This document shows, piece after piece, positions 11,009 through 21,555 of a stretch of DNA of 64,000 bases. The DNA lies in NCBI GenBank assembly GCA_021234155.1, contig JAJEKV010000017.1:16705478-16769477 (forward strand), given 5' to 3'. A model generated the notes under the pieces. The model was not told the origin of the DNA. It made no database searches and saw nothing but the letters and a program-made list of their open reading frames with translations. The position numbers and the translations under genes are program-made. The stretch comes from Isoetes taiwanensis (Eukaryota > Streptophyta > Lycopodiopsida > Isoetales > Isoetaceae). Position 1 is the stretch's first letter, and every line of letters begins with the position of its first letter.

Positions 11009-11737
11009 GTATTATGCCAAACTAAAAGAGAACGCTGGTCTACCAGCCCCTTTGACTAGCAGTTTGTACTTCTTGACATAGCTCCAGCCAGTTGCCAATG
11101 TGAGAATATGGTTGGCAACTCAATGACCTGCATATGGATTTGAAAGTGACAGACTTGGCATTATGAATGTATATGTGAATGATGTTCCTTTCAGATGAAC
11201 CTGCATGGAAAATAAATCTCTTTAGTTATGAGAAGCTGCAGGATGGTGGTGTGACAGCAGCTTGGGAAATTTATGAAGATGTAGAGGGTTTTCAGATGTA
11301 ATAAGGTCAACTCTTGATCAGATGACAGATGGAGGCAGATATAAGGATGCACCTGCATGTGAAGATAAAGCTTGTTAGTTTGAATGTTTTGCTGGTGTGG
11401 AGGTGATGGCAGCAACTCCAGATGATGAAGTATAATGTAATGTAGTGAAAGAGATGTGTGAATGACATGTTCAGATGCACCTGCATGGAACTATGATCAG
11501 TATTAATTCACTCCCTCAGTTGATCACAATCTGCATAGCCCTTTTGTCCTTGCAACACTAGAGACTCATTAGTACACAAATAATAACTTCAAAGCAGAAC
11601 TTGACTTACTAAGATAGGCTTAATTAATTTTTTTGTTTTCATCCTACTGAGGCTTTTTTATATTTTGCTTTTTTCTGTTTTTTTATTTTTTAAGCAATGC
11701 ACTAACTAATCCTAACTACATCTTACCATAAAGATTT
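11009..11737 (-). other. 3' non-coding region of B
   Basis: Lies between the B pol stop (11738) and the LTR block. It contains degenerate repeats around TGCACCTGCATG (about 11195, 11345, 11480) resembling those in A's 3' region, which supports common descent. There is no open frame of note. Confidence 0.6.
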
Positions 11738-12697
11738 TAGTTGAATAAAGCAAGGGCAACATGTTGTTGCCAATACCTTTTTAGGTGCACAATGTTGATA
11801 GGGTTCATCAGTTCTCTGCCATCAGCAATATCTTTCAGATAATATGAATCTCTGCCAGCTGTCCCTATCACTTCAAATGGTCCCTCTCTCGAATTTGGAT
11901 GCTATATCTTCCCTTGCTTTGTTCCACTTCAACACTAACTCTCATGTTTTTAAGACTCCCTGCAATTTGTGTGCTGCTTTGAAAGCTGCAATATCTTTAG
12001 CCTTTTTCCTCATTACTGCATTCTCAGCCTCATATCTATGCTCCTCAAGCTGCATCAATCTCACAAATCTGTCTTTTAGAGCCTCATCCATTTCCAAATT
12101 AATCTGATAAGCCAGTCTGAGTGATGGAAGTTATAATTCTATAGGCAGTACTGACTCTATCCCATATACCAAACTGAAAGAAGTGTGTTTTGTAGCCACT
12201 TTGATGGTAGTTCTATATGCCCAAAGTGCATCATGGAGTTTTAGATGCCAATCCTTTTTTGAAACACTGATGGTCTTTTTGAGGATGGATTTGAGAGTCT
12301 TATTGGTTGATTCTGCCTGGCCATTTCCCTGAGGGTAATAAGACGAACTTTTGGTATGTTTGACTTTCAAGGTGGCTAGTAGTAATGCAATTGTATGGTT
12401 AATGAACTGGATGCCTCTATCAGAAACTATTTTGAAAGGAATGCCAAATCTGGCACAAATATTTTCATGCAGAAATCTTGCAGTGGCTTGAGCATTGGCT
12501 TCTCTCAAAGGAATTGCCTCTGCCCATTTGGTAAAGTAATCAGTGGCAACTAATATAAACTGGTGTTGAGCTGAAGAAGGTGGATCTATGGGGCCTATAA
12601 AATCCAGCCCCCACATTTGGAAAGGTCCAAGAGAAGTTATGGCAGTCAGGGCAGCTGGTTGCAGAATTTTTTTACCAAAGATCTGACATTTATGACA
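11738..12697 (-). pseudogene. Integrase of gypsy B
   Basis: DDE integrase core with all three acidic residues visible: ATDYFTKW (about 12540), VSDRGIQF (about 12430), NGQAESTNK (about 12320). It follows the HHCC zinc region and ends HLKRYWQQH at a TAA (11740-11738). A TGA after DCYETIK (12698) separates it from the RT frame, and a TAA follows SVLPIEL (12131); the frame otherwise continues. The C-terminal region (ELVLKWNKAR, SKFEREGPFEV) is the usual GPY/F-like tail. Confidence 0.9.
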
Positions 12698-14641
12698 TCA
12701 TTTTATAGTCTCATAACAATCCTTAAAAAGAGTGGGCCAAAAGTATCCTGACCTTAGAATCTTTTTTGCAGTTGTATCTGCTGCAAAGTGTCCTCCACAC
12801 ACTCCCTCATGACATGCTTCAATTATCATTCTGGCCTCTTCTTCATCCACACATCTCAACAAGACTCCTTCCTTGTCAACTTTGCATAGGATCCCTTCAA
12901 TTAGCCTGAACTTGCACTTGTCCTTGAATCTTCTCTCTTGACTGCTACTCAAATTCTTGGGCAACTCATTGCTCTCCAGATAGTTTCTGATGTCAAGTTG
13001 CCAGTCAATATTTTCTGCATCAAAAGAAATCAAGTTTGTTAGATTGCCATCACTACATAAACCATCTTGATCTTCATGCTCAAACAACACATGTGGAAGA
13101 TAAGAGCTGGGATTCTCGATCAATTTTACCACCTTTACAGTAATATCATAAGCTTGGACCTTACAAGCCCACCTGCACAATTTGGCCTTTGGTTGCCTTT
13201 TTGCAAAAAGGAGTGAGAAAGGATTTTGTCTCATGAATACTTGCACCTGATTGTTTTGAAGAAGATGTTCTTGTCTCTCTATCAAGAACATCAAGGCTGC
13301 TGCACTTTTCTCCAACCTAGGATACCATAATTCAGTATCAGACCACATCTTGCTTGCAAAAGCAATTACATGGTCTTCTTGCAGCAGTGCCAAACCAATT
13401 GCCTTTTTTGTTACACTGATATAAGCTTTGAAAGGTTTCTCTAGATCAGGAGGTTTAAGTAGGATAGATTTACAAATGGCATCAATGATCTTGTCAAAAG
13501 AATCTTGGCATTGCTCATCCCAATCTATTAGGATATGTTTGCTTTCACTTTTGGAGAACTTTCCAACCTTTGTGAGGTTAGAAATTGGGCTCATAGTGTG
13601 GGAAAAATGAGGGACATACATTCTCAAAAAGCTGGTCATTCCCATGAAGCTTTTAACCCGCTTGAGGGTTTTTGGAGGTGTTAGTTTCCTCAAAGCTTCA
13701 ACCTTACTTTCAGATATTTGAATTCCTGCTGTAGACACTACATGCCCAAGCAACTCTCCCTTTGAGGATAAAAAAACACGTTTTTTGGGGTTCAAACTCA
13801 CTCCTCCTTTTCTACACAAATCAAACAGCATGGTTAGCATATCAAAATGTTTTTCCAAAGAAGTTCCCAAACAAAGGTCATCCAAAAATACACGAAAAAT
13901 ATTGGCAGGCATTTCTCTAAAAATTGTATCCATGGCTCTTTGGAATGTTGCAGATGCATTCATCAATCCAAATGGCATTCTTTTCATGGCAAATGTTCCC
14001 CAAGGCGTGATAAATGAAGTTTTTGGCTGATCACTTTCCTTGATGCTTATTTGATTAAACCCTGAAAAGCCATCTAAGAATGAGTAAATCTCCTTCCCTG
14101 CTACAGCATGCAGCACTTCTTCCAGAAATGGCAATGGATAGCAATCTTTGATAGTGGCTTTGTTTAGATCTCTATAATCTATGCAAATTCTAATAGTCTT
14201 GTTTTTCTTCTCAACAAGCCACTCAGGATTCATAATTTCTGCAATCACCCCTGCATCTTTCATTTTGTATAACTCTTCCTTGATTAAACCTAATAGAGAA
14301 GCATTAATCCTTCTTAGCTTTTGTATAACAGGTTTCATACCTTCCTTGATCTTGATTTCAAACTCACAAATGCTTTTGTCAACACCAACCAACTCATCAT
14401 AATCCCAAGCAAAGATATCCTTCCAATCATCAAAGAATTTAGTAACAAAAGCATTGTCCTCTTCTTTAAACAAATCACCAACATATAATACCCTATCTAG
14501 ACCCTTCTTGTTGACCTTGATTTCCTTTACCTGTTTGTCTTCACTTGCATTGATTACCAGGATGGGGTATAGTTGTTGCAGATCTTTCTTCTCAAGCTCA
14601 TCTTCTTGAATTGCTCCCTCAGCTAAGTGTTCCAGTAGCAC
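12698..14641 (-). pseudogene. Reverse transcriptase and degenerate RNase H of gypsy B
   Basis: A 647-codon frame. The RT shows IRICIDYRDLNKATIKD, FLDGFSGFNQI, MPFGLMNASATFQRAMD and the catalytic box FLDDL, where most gypsy RTs have YVDD. The following gypsy-type RNase H keeps the fold outline (ALLQEDHVIAFASK, YPRLEKSAAAL) but lacks the first catalytic Asp (YISVTKK where TDAS is usual) and the Asp of the TDH box (FMRQNPF). It is joined upstream in the same frame to the protease and extra RNase H region, separated only by a TGA near 14650. Confidence 0.92.
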
Positions 14642-14647
14642 ACTTCT

Positions 14648-15262
14648 TCATAACGAGTCTGCTTCACAATTTTGCTCCCTTGGCACATGGCAAAGTTCCC
14701 AGGTTTCAAAATTCTTCAGTTCCAGCATAGCTTGATCTCTGAGCTGCATCATGTCTTCACTCTTAGTCTGATATTCTCCTGATATTTGCCTGCAGACAAG
14801 CTGAGAGTCTCCAAAGATGATTACATTACTGATGTTTAGATTTCTTGCTTCTTGAAGACCTGCAATCAATGCCTTGTATTCTGCCATATTAGAAGTGACA
14901 TTTGGATAAATTCTTCCTACTTTAGCCAGCAACCTATTGGAAGCATCCTTGAGAATAGCAGCAGAAGATGCCACATTAAGCCTTTTGGAAACACCACCAT
15001 CAAACCATAAATAAGCAAAATTACCTGATTTAGCTGAAGCCAATTCTTTTGGAATTTTTATGCTAGACTCCAACTCTACTGCATTCAGCTCAAATTCTCC
15101 ACATGGATTTGATAACAGCATTTCTTCTTCAATGAAATTCATGCTTTCAAATTCTCCTAACTTATTGTACAATGTTACCTTTTTTTTGCCATTTGAAATA
15201 GTGCATTCTCCTTTTGACCACACAGGCCTAGCATCAACTGTAGAAAGCCACTTTCTGCCCAA
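14648..15262 (-). pseudogene. Additional RNase H between protease and RT (gypsy B)
   Basis: A second RNase H, of the RVT_3 (plant/archaeal) type, lies between protease and RT. All four acidic positions are present: FDGG (first Asp), MAEYKAL (Glu), GDSQL (Asp), NCEADS (last Asp). The same domain occurs in A. The protease C-terminus leads into it (TVDARPVWSKGEC). A frameshift in a TATATA run near 15270 and a TGA just after EADSL interrupt it in B. Dual RNase H is known in Tat-type gypsy elements, but there the second copy usually follows the RT. Confidence 0.88.
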
Positions 15263-15873
15263 AAGTAAGTCATATATATATCTGATTTATCTTCTATTCC
15301 TTCAAAAGCAACCACAACAAAGTTAGCTGCAACCATTATTCCTTCAACAGCAATAGGCACGTTGCTAACTATTCCAACTGGATTGATTTTTGTGTTAGAG
15401 AAAGATTTCAAGATCATTGGAGTCTTCTTGTCTATTTCTAGACCACATAGCCTCATAACATGGTATGGCATTACATTCAGGGGTGATCCTCCATCCAGCA
15501 GAACCTTGGTTAAGACTTTTTTTTCCATTTTGGCAACACAAGTGAAAGCTCCAGGATCATAATCATCCTGGGTGAGCATATGCTCCTCAATGTGGTTTGT
15601 TAGGGCAAACTCATCTTCCTTAGTCAGATTGAGAACCTTTTTTCTGTAAGAAGGGGCTATCTTGAGCAAGGTCAGCAAATCTACACAGATTTTTGAATTC
15701 TTTAGCAAATATTCAAAGTCCTCACACTCTTTTTCTTTCTTGACAAATTTCTGAGCAGGAGGAGGAGGCACAGTCACTGCTTGCTCAGCATCCCTATGTT
15801 TCAAGATGTCAGCGTCCTCATGTGTTGATTCTCTTTCTTTGGCATTATTCATTCTTCTGGTGTGGACAGCCAT
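15175..15873 (-). pseudogene. Protease region of gypsy B pol
   Basis: Starts MAVHTRRMNNAKERE, four bases after the gag stop and in the same frame as gag. A retroviral-type aspartic protease has its active-site loop LLDGGSPLNVMP (DGG where DTG/DSG is usual) near 15490. The upstream part is a linker rich in Pro and charged residues. In A the equivalent region is fused to gag without a stop, so B's TAG is either a mutation or a read-through stop. Confidence 0.85.
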
Positions 15874-15876
15874 TAT

Positions 15877-17004
15877 CTATTCTTGTTCCTCAATTTCCTG
15901 CACAAACCTTATAGATGCATTTGGCTCATTAATTTTAGACTTTTCTTGCCTGGCAAAATACTCTTTAACACTGCATCTATCCTCATAATGTCCCACAGCC
16001 TTACAAAATGCACACACAGGGCATTCTTTACCAAAATGTCCTCTCTTTCCACACTTTGTGCATGGCCTATACCAGCAGTAGTCAGAAGAATGAGTGTCTC
16101 TAAAGCAATGCACACATGGAGGGTAAGTTTTCTTTTCAAATTTTGAGCTTTTCAGCTCTTGAAGTTGTTTGGTTACCTCAACCAGTGCCTCAGACACCTT
16201 GGTAATCTCTGCTCTTACATCTGCTGCAGGAGCCTCATCATCTTCCATTTTTACTTTCTTCTTTTCCTTTTGGACAGCATAAACAGGTACAGGTGTTGCT
16301 CCCATATACTCTTGCTCATAATTTGGAAAAAAAGGATCACTTGGTGAGTGCACATCATCTGGTAAGTAAGATATCATATCTGCAATTTTAGTGGCCTTGG
16401 TGAAAGCCTTGTGTATTGTGTCAAATCCCTCTTGTTTTTGGATCTTCAATAGCTTTCTGTGTATCCTCTGTCTGCTGCTTAATCCCCTGATGAAAGAAGC
16501 CACTAGATGCAAGGTATGGTTAGGAACATGATTGACTTGGCATTTGACAAGATAGAGGTTGAATCTTTCAACATATTGGTGCACACTTTCACCATGCTTA
16601 ATGCGAAAAGTTTGCAACTCAAAAATTAGATCTTGGGGGTCCAAGAGTCTTCCAAAACGTGCCAAAAACTTTTTAACCAGTTCTTCCCAAGAATTGGTGC
16701 CTAAACTTATAACATACTCTAACCAAGCCCTGACTTCATCATTCTTGAAACATTTTTTAAACTCAGAGAACTTACAGCCCTTTTTGTAACCATATTCTTG
16801 GTAGTACTCTTCAAAAGTCTTGAGGAAATTGTTGGCATTCATGTTCGGATCAAAAGTAGGGACTGGAATAGGCACGTTTAGCTCAAAGTATTGACAAGGC
16901 ATACCTGCATTTGCTTGTATAGTGACAGTAGGTCCTGCAGCAGCTTCATGGTTATCTTGTGCTTCAGTAGGCTCAGCTGCCTCATTAGTTCTTCTGGGTG
17001 CCAT
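15877..17004 (-). CDS. Gag of gypsy B
   Basis: A 375-residue Gag with an unbroken frame. The capsid part is about residues 35-180 (NNFLKTFEEYYQEYG, WLEYVISLGTNSWEELVKKF). Near residues 305-350 there are three consecutive CX2CX4HX4C zinc knuckles: CVHCFRDTHSSDYC, CTKCGKRGHFGKEC, CAFCKAVGHYEDRC. The ATG at 17004 (MAPRRTNEA) matches MAP at A's gag start and lies 23 bases after the PBS. It ends at a TAG followed in the same frame by pol. Confidence 0.93.
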   Translation of the reverse strand: MAPRRTNEAAEPTEAQDNHEAAAGPTVTIQANAGMPCQYFELNVPIPVPTFDPNMNANNFLKTFEEYYQEYGYKKGCKFSEFKKCFKNDEVRAWLEYVISLGTNSWEELVKKFLARFGRLLDPQDLIFELQTFRIKHGESVHQYVERFNLYLVKCQVNHVPNHTLHLVASFIRGLSSRQRIHRKLLKIQKQEGFDTIHKAFTKATKIADMISYLPDDVHSPSDPFFPNYEQEYMGATPVPVYAVQKEKKKVKMEDDEAPAADVRAEITKVSEALVEVTKQLQELKSSKFEKKTYPPCVHCFRDTHSSDYCWYRPCTKCGKRGHFGKECPVCAFCKAVGHYEDRCSVKEYFARQEKSKINEPNASIRFVQEIEEQE

Positions 17005-17026
17005 GAGTTCAGATTCCAGGAAAATG

Positions 17027-17044
17027 ATCTCGGTAGAACCTCCA
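17027..17044 (-). promoter_or_regulatory. Candidate primer-binding site of B
   Basis: TGGAGGTTCTACCGAGAT on the minus strand, three bases after the LTR end (17048). It is identical in sequence and spacing to the site in A. It begins TGG as expected for pairing with a tRNA CCA end. I could not name the tRNA. Confidence 0.65.
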
Positions 17045-17047
17045 AAA

Positions 17048-18552
17048 TGTTGAAGGTGTTCCTGGCAAAACCTTCAACCTCAGTGGTTTAGAACCTCCAG
17101 GTTGCTTGAGGCAACCACTCTGAGTGCAAAGATTCCAGAAATAGTGCACGAAAATTCACTAGGAGTGTGCTTACCTGAAGGCAAAAAAGTCTGCTCCACA
17201 AAATAACTTGCAGAATATGATCTATGAAGCCATGGGTATGGATGTCTCTCCTCAAGATGCTCAATACTTGGTACTAACAGACTGCAAAAATTCAGAGAAG
17301 TCTGATAAGGCTAGATAGGCCAAAATTTGATCACTGACCCAGTCAATTTTTGATCAATATCCCTGGCAGAGAGCTAAAATTTGCAACTCGGTATGGACAA
17401 GGAATTTTCTGGACCTATCAATTCTATTCTGCTTAGGTTTATCTGCACAATAAGGGCCAAATCTTCCTTTTGCCAAAAGGGAACCTAATTTTTTCTTTTG
17501 ATGATTTTTTGTCTAGAACTGTAAGGAATGAACAATACTGATAGGAGATGCTTTCCAGTGAAGGGTTGCACGCGTGTCTAGCGTTGCCTTGGTCAACATA
17601 TCTAGCTTGGAAAGATTGATGCTCAAATAATTGCTCTTATAAGCTCAGTGCCTGTTGTACAACACAATTGGATCTAAAAAAGTCGACTCAAAATAGTATT
17701 GTAATTTTGCCTTGACAAGAATTTGGCTTTTGCGTTTTCCAAAGATATGCTAAACAGGCAGACTACTCATATCTGACGATCTGGACAAACACAAGATGCC
17801 TAGCCCCTGATAATTGTTTACTTTTGGGAATGAGTTTCAATGCAACACGAACAGATTACTACAACTTGATTTGCATATGGGAGCTTGACATGAGATGGCT
17901 AGAGTGATGATGAGTATGATGACTTGGCATATGAGGTGAGGTGTAAAGTGACTTGGCCCATCAAGTGCTCATTTAGGAGCCAATTTCTTTTTATGGAGCA
18001 ATTTTTAAGCACCTCCTAGGGCACACTTGAATTTTGAGCACTTCCCTTAGGAATTTTGCAACTTTCTTTTAACTTTGGTCAAGTTGCATGGGATGTTGAC
18101 CTCTGAGCAAAATTATGACCAAGTCAAGTCACTTTTGAACTAGTGGATGATGGAGCAAGTGGGTGTTCCATGAAGGTGTGTTGACTAGAAAGAACTTTCA
18201 AGGTCAAGTTTGACCTTGGGAGGTATATGAGCAAGGAGTCAAAGTTCAATGGTATTTTAGGATGGTGGAGTGAATGGAGAAGGGAATCAAAATGCCAAAG
18301 ATGCCAAGATCACAAATAGCTACATACCATGGAATATTCTTCAGGGGTCTTCTTTCTCCTCCTTTCTTCATTTCCTTTGCTTGTTTGACCTTTTGTATCT
18401 CTTGAGTGACTTGAGTCAATTGTCCTTCCTTTGCTCTTCAAATTTTTGATGTATGCTAGTGAAGCATTTCCCTATTGTCTTGCAAACCAGATCAAGATGA
18501 GAGGATTAGTGCAAAGATGTGCTTAGCTCTTCCATGCTGCCATGGCATGGCA
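17048..18552 (-). repeat. 5' LTR of gypsy B
   Basis: On the plus strand it starts TGTTGAAGG directly beside the PBS. The first 150 bp are diverged but alignable with A's LTR (TAGAACCTCCAG followed by a 7-bp-arm inverted repeat). The distal 690 bp (17871-18552) equal the block at 10320-11008. The right limit (CATGGCATGGCA) is where similarity to the left block stops and is therefore inferred. Confidence 0.65.
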
Positions 18553-20456
18553 GCATTATCTCTGCTTACTATCTCTGTTGCCTTCGCCTCAGAAGCTACC
18601 AGATTTTCCGATCAAATAACAAAAGGATGAAGTGGCCTCTGATTATTGCTGTCAAAGTCTGCAAGCGCCCAAGATTCTGCTACAGTTGGACTGCACAAGG
18701 CATCTCAGTGACAGGAAGAAGGATGCTGCTTATTATTATTTTGGGAGAGCCAGCAAGAAGCCAGCCCTCCACGAATTTCTCTGCCATAAAAATCAACTCT
18801 TTTATCTATTTCTTGCTTTTCTTGCTAGCTGCCAAGACCCAACTGTGACAAAAAGCCTGCATACAAAGCCTACATACAGAGTTTGCAGAGGAAAGAGAGC
18901 ATAAAGAAATGTGAATGCCAAGCCCGCTAGCTCTGTGTTTGCGCTGAACCTGCAAGAGAGCAAGAAAGCAAGGAAATGGGAAGGAGAATAGAAGCAAGAT
19001 GCCTGTTGCCGATCTACAGAAGATAGGAAATCAAGAATAAAAACCGTGTTGAAGAAGAGCCATCCGCCATAGCCGCTGTTCTCGTTGCCGCCCGCTTACA
19101 GAAAGAGAGAAAGAAAAATATTTTTTGCCCTTTCTTGAAAATTGCCACGTCCACCTTTTCCACCATAATTTCCCTTTTTCACTCACTCCTTTGCCCACGT
19201 TTAATTTTGCCTTGCTTTTCCCTTTTGCTTTTTGTTTTGCCACACTCCACTTTTTCCTCCACGGCCGAAATCGTTTCTTTAACCTTGTCCTTTTTTTACA
19301 ATTATCCTTTTGTTCTCGTCCTTATTTGCCCTTGTTTTTTATGCGTCCAGATTTACTTCTTGCCACTTTCATTTTCTTTTTCTCCCCACATCTTATCTTG
19401 CTATTTCATTTGCCTCATAAGTACTTACCTATTGTGAAAACATTCATCAATTTTGCCTTATTACACATCTTGTTGGACACTTTGGCTAGCAACTTGACAT
19501 CTTTTTGTTTGTGCGACTCTATCTTACCATCCCCAATATCTTGATGACATAGCCCATTTGCATTTTAAGCCCTACCCCAAGGCCAAATACTACCATCATT
19601 TTTCAAAATCTTTCCTGTGGCACAAAGGTGTTGGAGTTACACCTAAATCAAAACTCCGGTGCCTAGGAGGCACCTTAAAAACTCACATTGTGTTAGAATA
19701 CACGTTAAACCTTCTAGTGCCTTGGAGGCACTTTAAAAACTCACATTACTTTTTTCTTTGTGCCAGTATGAGGGCCGAGGGGACCGGCCACATCTTTTTG
19801 TTTGTGCGAGATGTTGACCCGCTTTTTGGCAAAATCGGGGTCAACATGGAAGAACACTATCAAGGTCTAAAGGGGGGAGGTGAAGATCAAGGGTCCAGAT
19901 TCATTTGTGCTTGTTGTTAGAATCCAAGGGCCCATATTAAGTTGTGTTAGTTGTTAAACAAAAAGACAAATTTGGTTATGGAGAAGAAGAAGACAAAAAA
20001 AAACAAAGGATTGATGAGGTGTAAAAAAGGAGTGCCAAGATGATGACACATGGATGGCCAGGATTTGTTCAAAAAATTATAAATATCTTGAGGGGACTTG
20101 TTCTCCTCCTCTTGGGCTCTAGAATCTCACATGGAGCAAGGGTAGTGGCAGCCTTGGGAAGATGGTGTCAGAGACCTCTTCCCCCATGCAAGATATCTTG
20201 AAGCATTGTTTTGTATTACCTTCTTGAATAAAGTGGTGCACCCTCTTTTTATCTTCCACATCTTTTCCATTTTTCCATATTTCTACATTTTCTTCCACAT
20301 TTCCTTTATCAAATTTTCATTACCAAATTTTCGTCCTTTTTTTCCTTCAAAATTTTTTTCTTGGGTTCTTGGTTCTTTTGACTTGCAGCAGCACTATTTG
20401 ATCCCATGTTTGCCTTTGAAGGTCGATGATGAGGATGTGGGGAAATCCGTCATCAA
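18553..20456 (+). mobile_element. Unassigned insert, possible plus-strand solo LTR
   Basis: No coding sequence. The right part has an LTR-like layout on the plus strand: TATAAATA at 20078-20085 and AATAAA at 20227-20232, about 150 bp apart. Two 57-bp-spaced copies of a unit with the palindromic GTGCCTAGGAGGCAC-type motif lie at about 19650 and 19710. It ends where A's extra RNase H frame stops (20457). No matching partner LTR or clear target duplication was found. Confidence 0.35.
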
Positions 20457-21555
20457 ATAGCTCCCTCAGTTAGATGTGACATGAGAGTCTCTCTGCATAG
20501 GGCATCAGCTTCCACATTTTTCTCTCTTGGTATGTGAGTAATCTCCCATGAAGCAAAACTCGAAAGTACTCCCATTACTTGATTTTTTAAGAGCTCCATA
20601 TCTGCATTTTTTGTTTGGTAGTTTCCTGAAACTTGTTTACAAATTAATTGTGAGTCACCATAAATGTGAATGTTGGCAATATCCATAGCTTTGGCTTCCT
20701 GAAGACCTGCAATCAAAGCCTTATATTCTGCTACATTAGATGTAATTTGGGGGAAGATTCTTCCTACTTTAGCTAAAAGTTTATGAGAGGAATCTTTCAG
20801 AATAGCAGCAGATGATGCAATATTTAGTTTTTTAGAAATACCTCCATCAAACCATAAGAATCCTGATGGCCCTTGTTTGCTGGGGAGTGCACATTCCATA
20901 ATGAGAGGAACCATTTCATATTTCCTTGGTCTTGTATTTTTTATTTTGTAAGATCCCAAAGGTTCTTCAATTAGCATTTCCTTAATAAAGTTTACCTCTT
21001 CATTGGAGCCATAGAAGCCATCTTGATTATAGATTGTAGCAGTTTGAGAACCATTGGAGATGGTACATCTCCCTTGAGACCAGACTGGTCTAGCATCCAC
21101 AGTGGCTAACCACCTTCTCCCTAAAAGTAAATCAAAGATATCAAACTCATCCCCTATGTCTTCAAAAGCTACTACAATAAAGTTAGCAGCTACAGTTATG
21201 CCCTCTGTATTAACAGGCACTTTAGTTACCACACCAATAGGGGTGATCTTAGCATTATAAAAAGATTCTTAATAGTATAGAAGCTTTCTTATCCACCTCG
21301 AAACCACATTTTTTCATAATGTGATATGGCATGATATTTAGGGAGGATCCCCCATCAAGTAACACATTTGAGAAGGTATAACCTCCTAAAGTAGCTGAAC
21401 ATGTGAATGCACCAGGGTCTTCTTCATTCTGTGCTAGATCAAGATTAGTGGCATCAGTAAATTCACACAAGCATTTAATATCTCACCACCAGTTTGCTGC
21501 AGTACTCTTTTTCTATAGCTAGGTGCAATATTTAGCAATGTGAAAAGATCCACAC
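20457..21555 (-). pseudogene. Protease and additional RNase H of gypsy A
   Basis: Protease loop LLDGGSSLNIMPYHIM near 21340, then TVDARPVWSQGRC, then the extra RNase H with FDGGISKK, NVAEYKAL, GDSQL and NVEADAL (about 20860-20490), all four acidic residues intact. The frame is broken twice (near 21540 and 21260). It stops after LTEGAI, exactly at the junction that leads into RT in B; A's RT does not follow. Confidence 0.88.

Larger units (their letters stand above)
10320..18552 (-). mobile_element. Ty3/gypsy LTR retrotransposon B (nested in A)
   Basis: Same lineage and orientation as A: 5' LTR 17048-18552, PBS 17027-17044, gag 17004-15877, pol 15873-11738, 3' non-coding 11737-11009, truncated 3' LTR 11008-10320. 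Pol keeps the full domain order but has several nonsense codons and a frameshift, so it is inactive. Only 690 bp of the LTR is shared by both sides, and no target duplication could be found, so the outer limits are inferred. Confidence 0.8.

Noticed and set aside
11738-11765. LTR end of B at GGGCAACA followed by TGTTGCC
   Set aside because: This stretch is coding: it reads WQQHVALALFN at the integrase C-terminus and lines up with A's integrase end.
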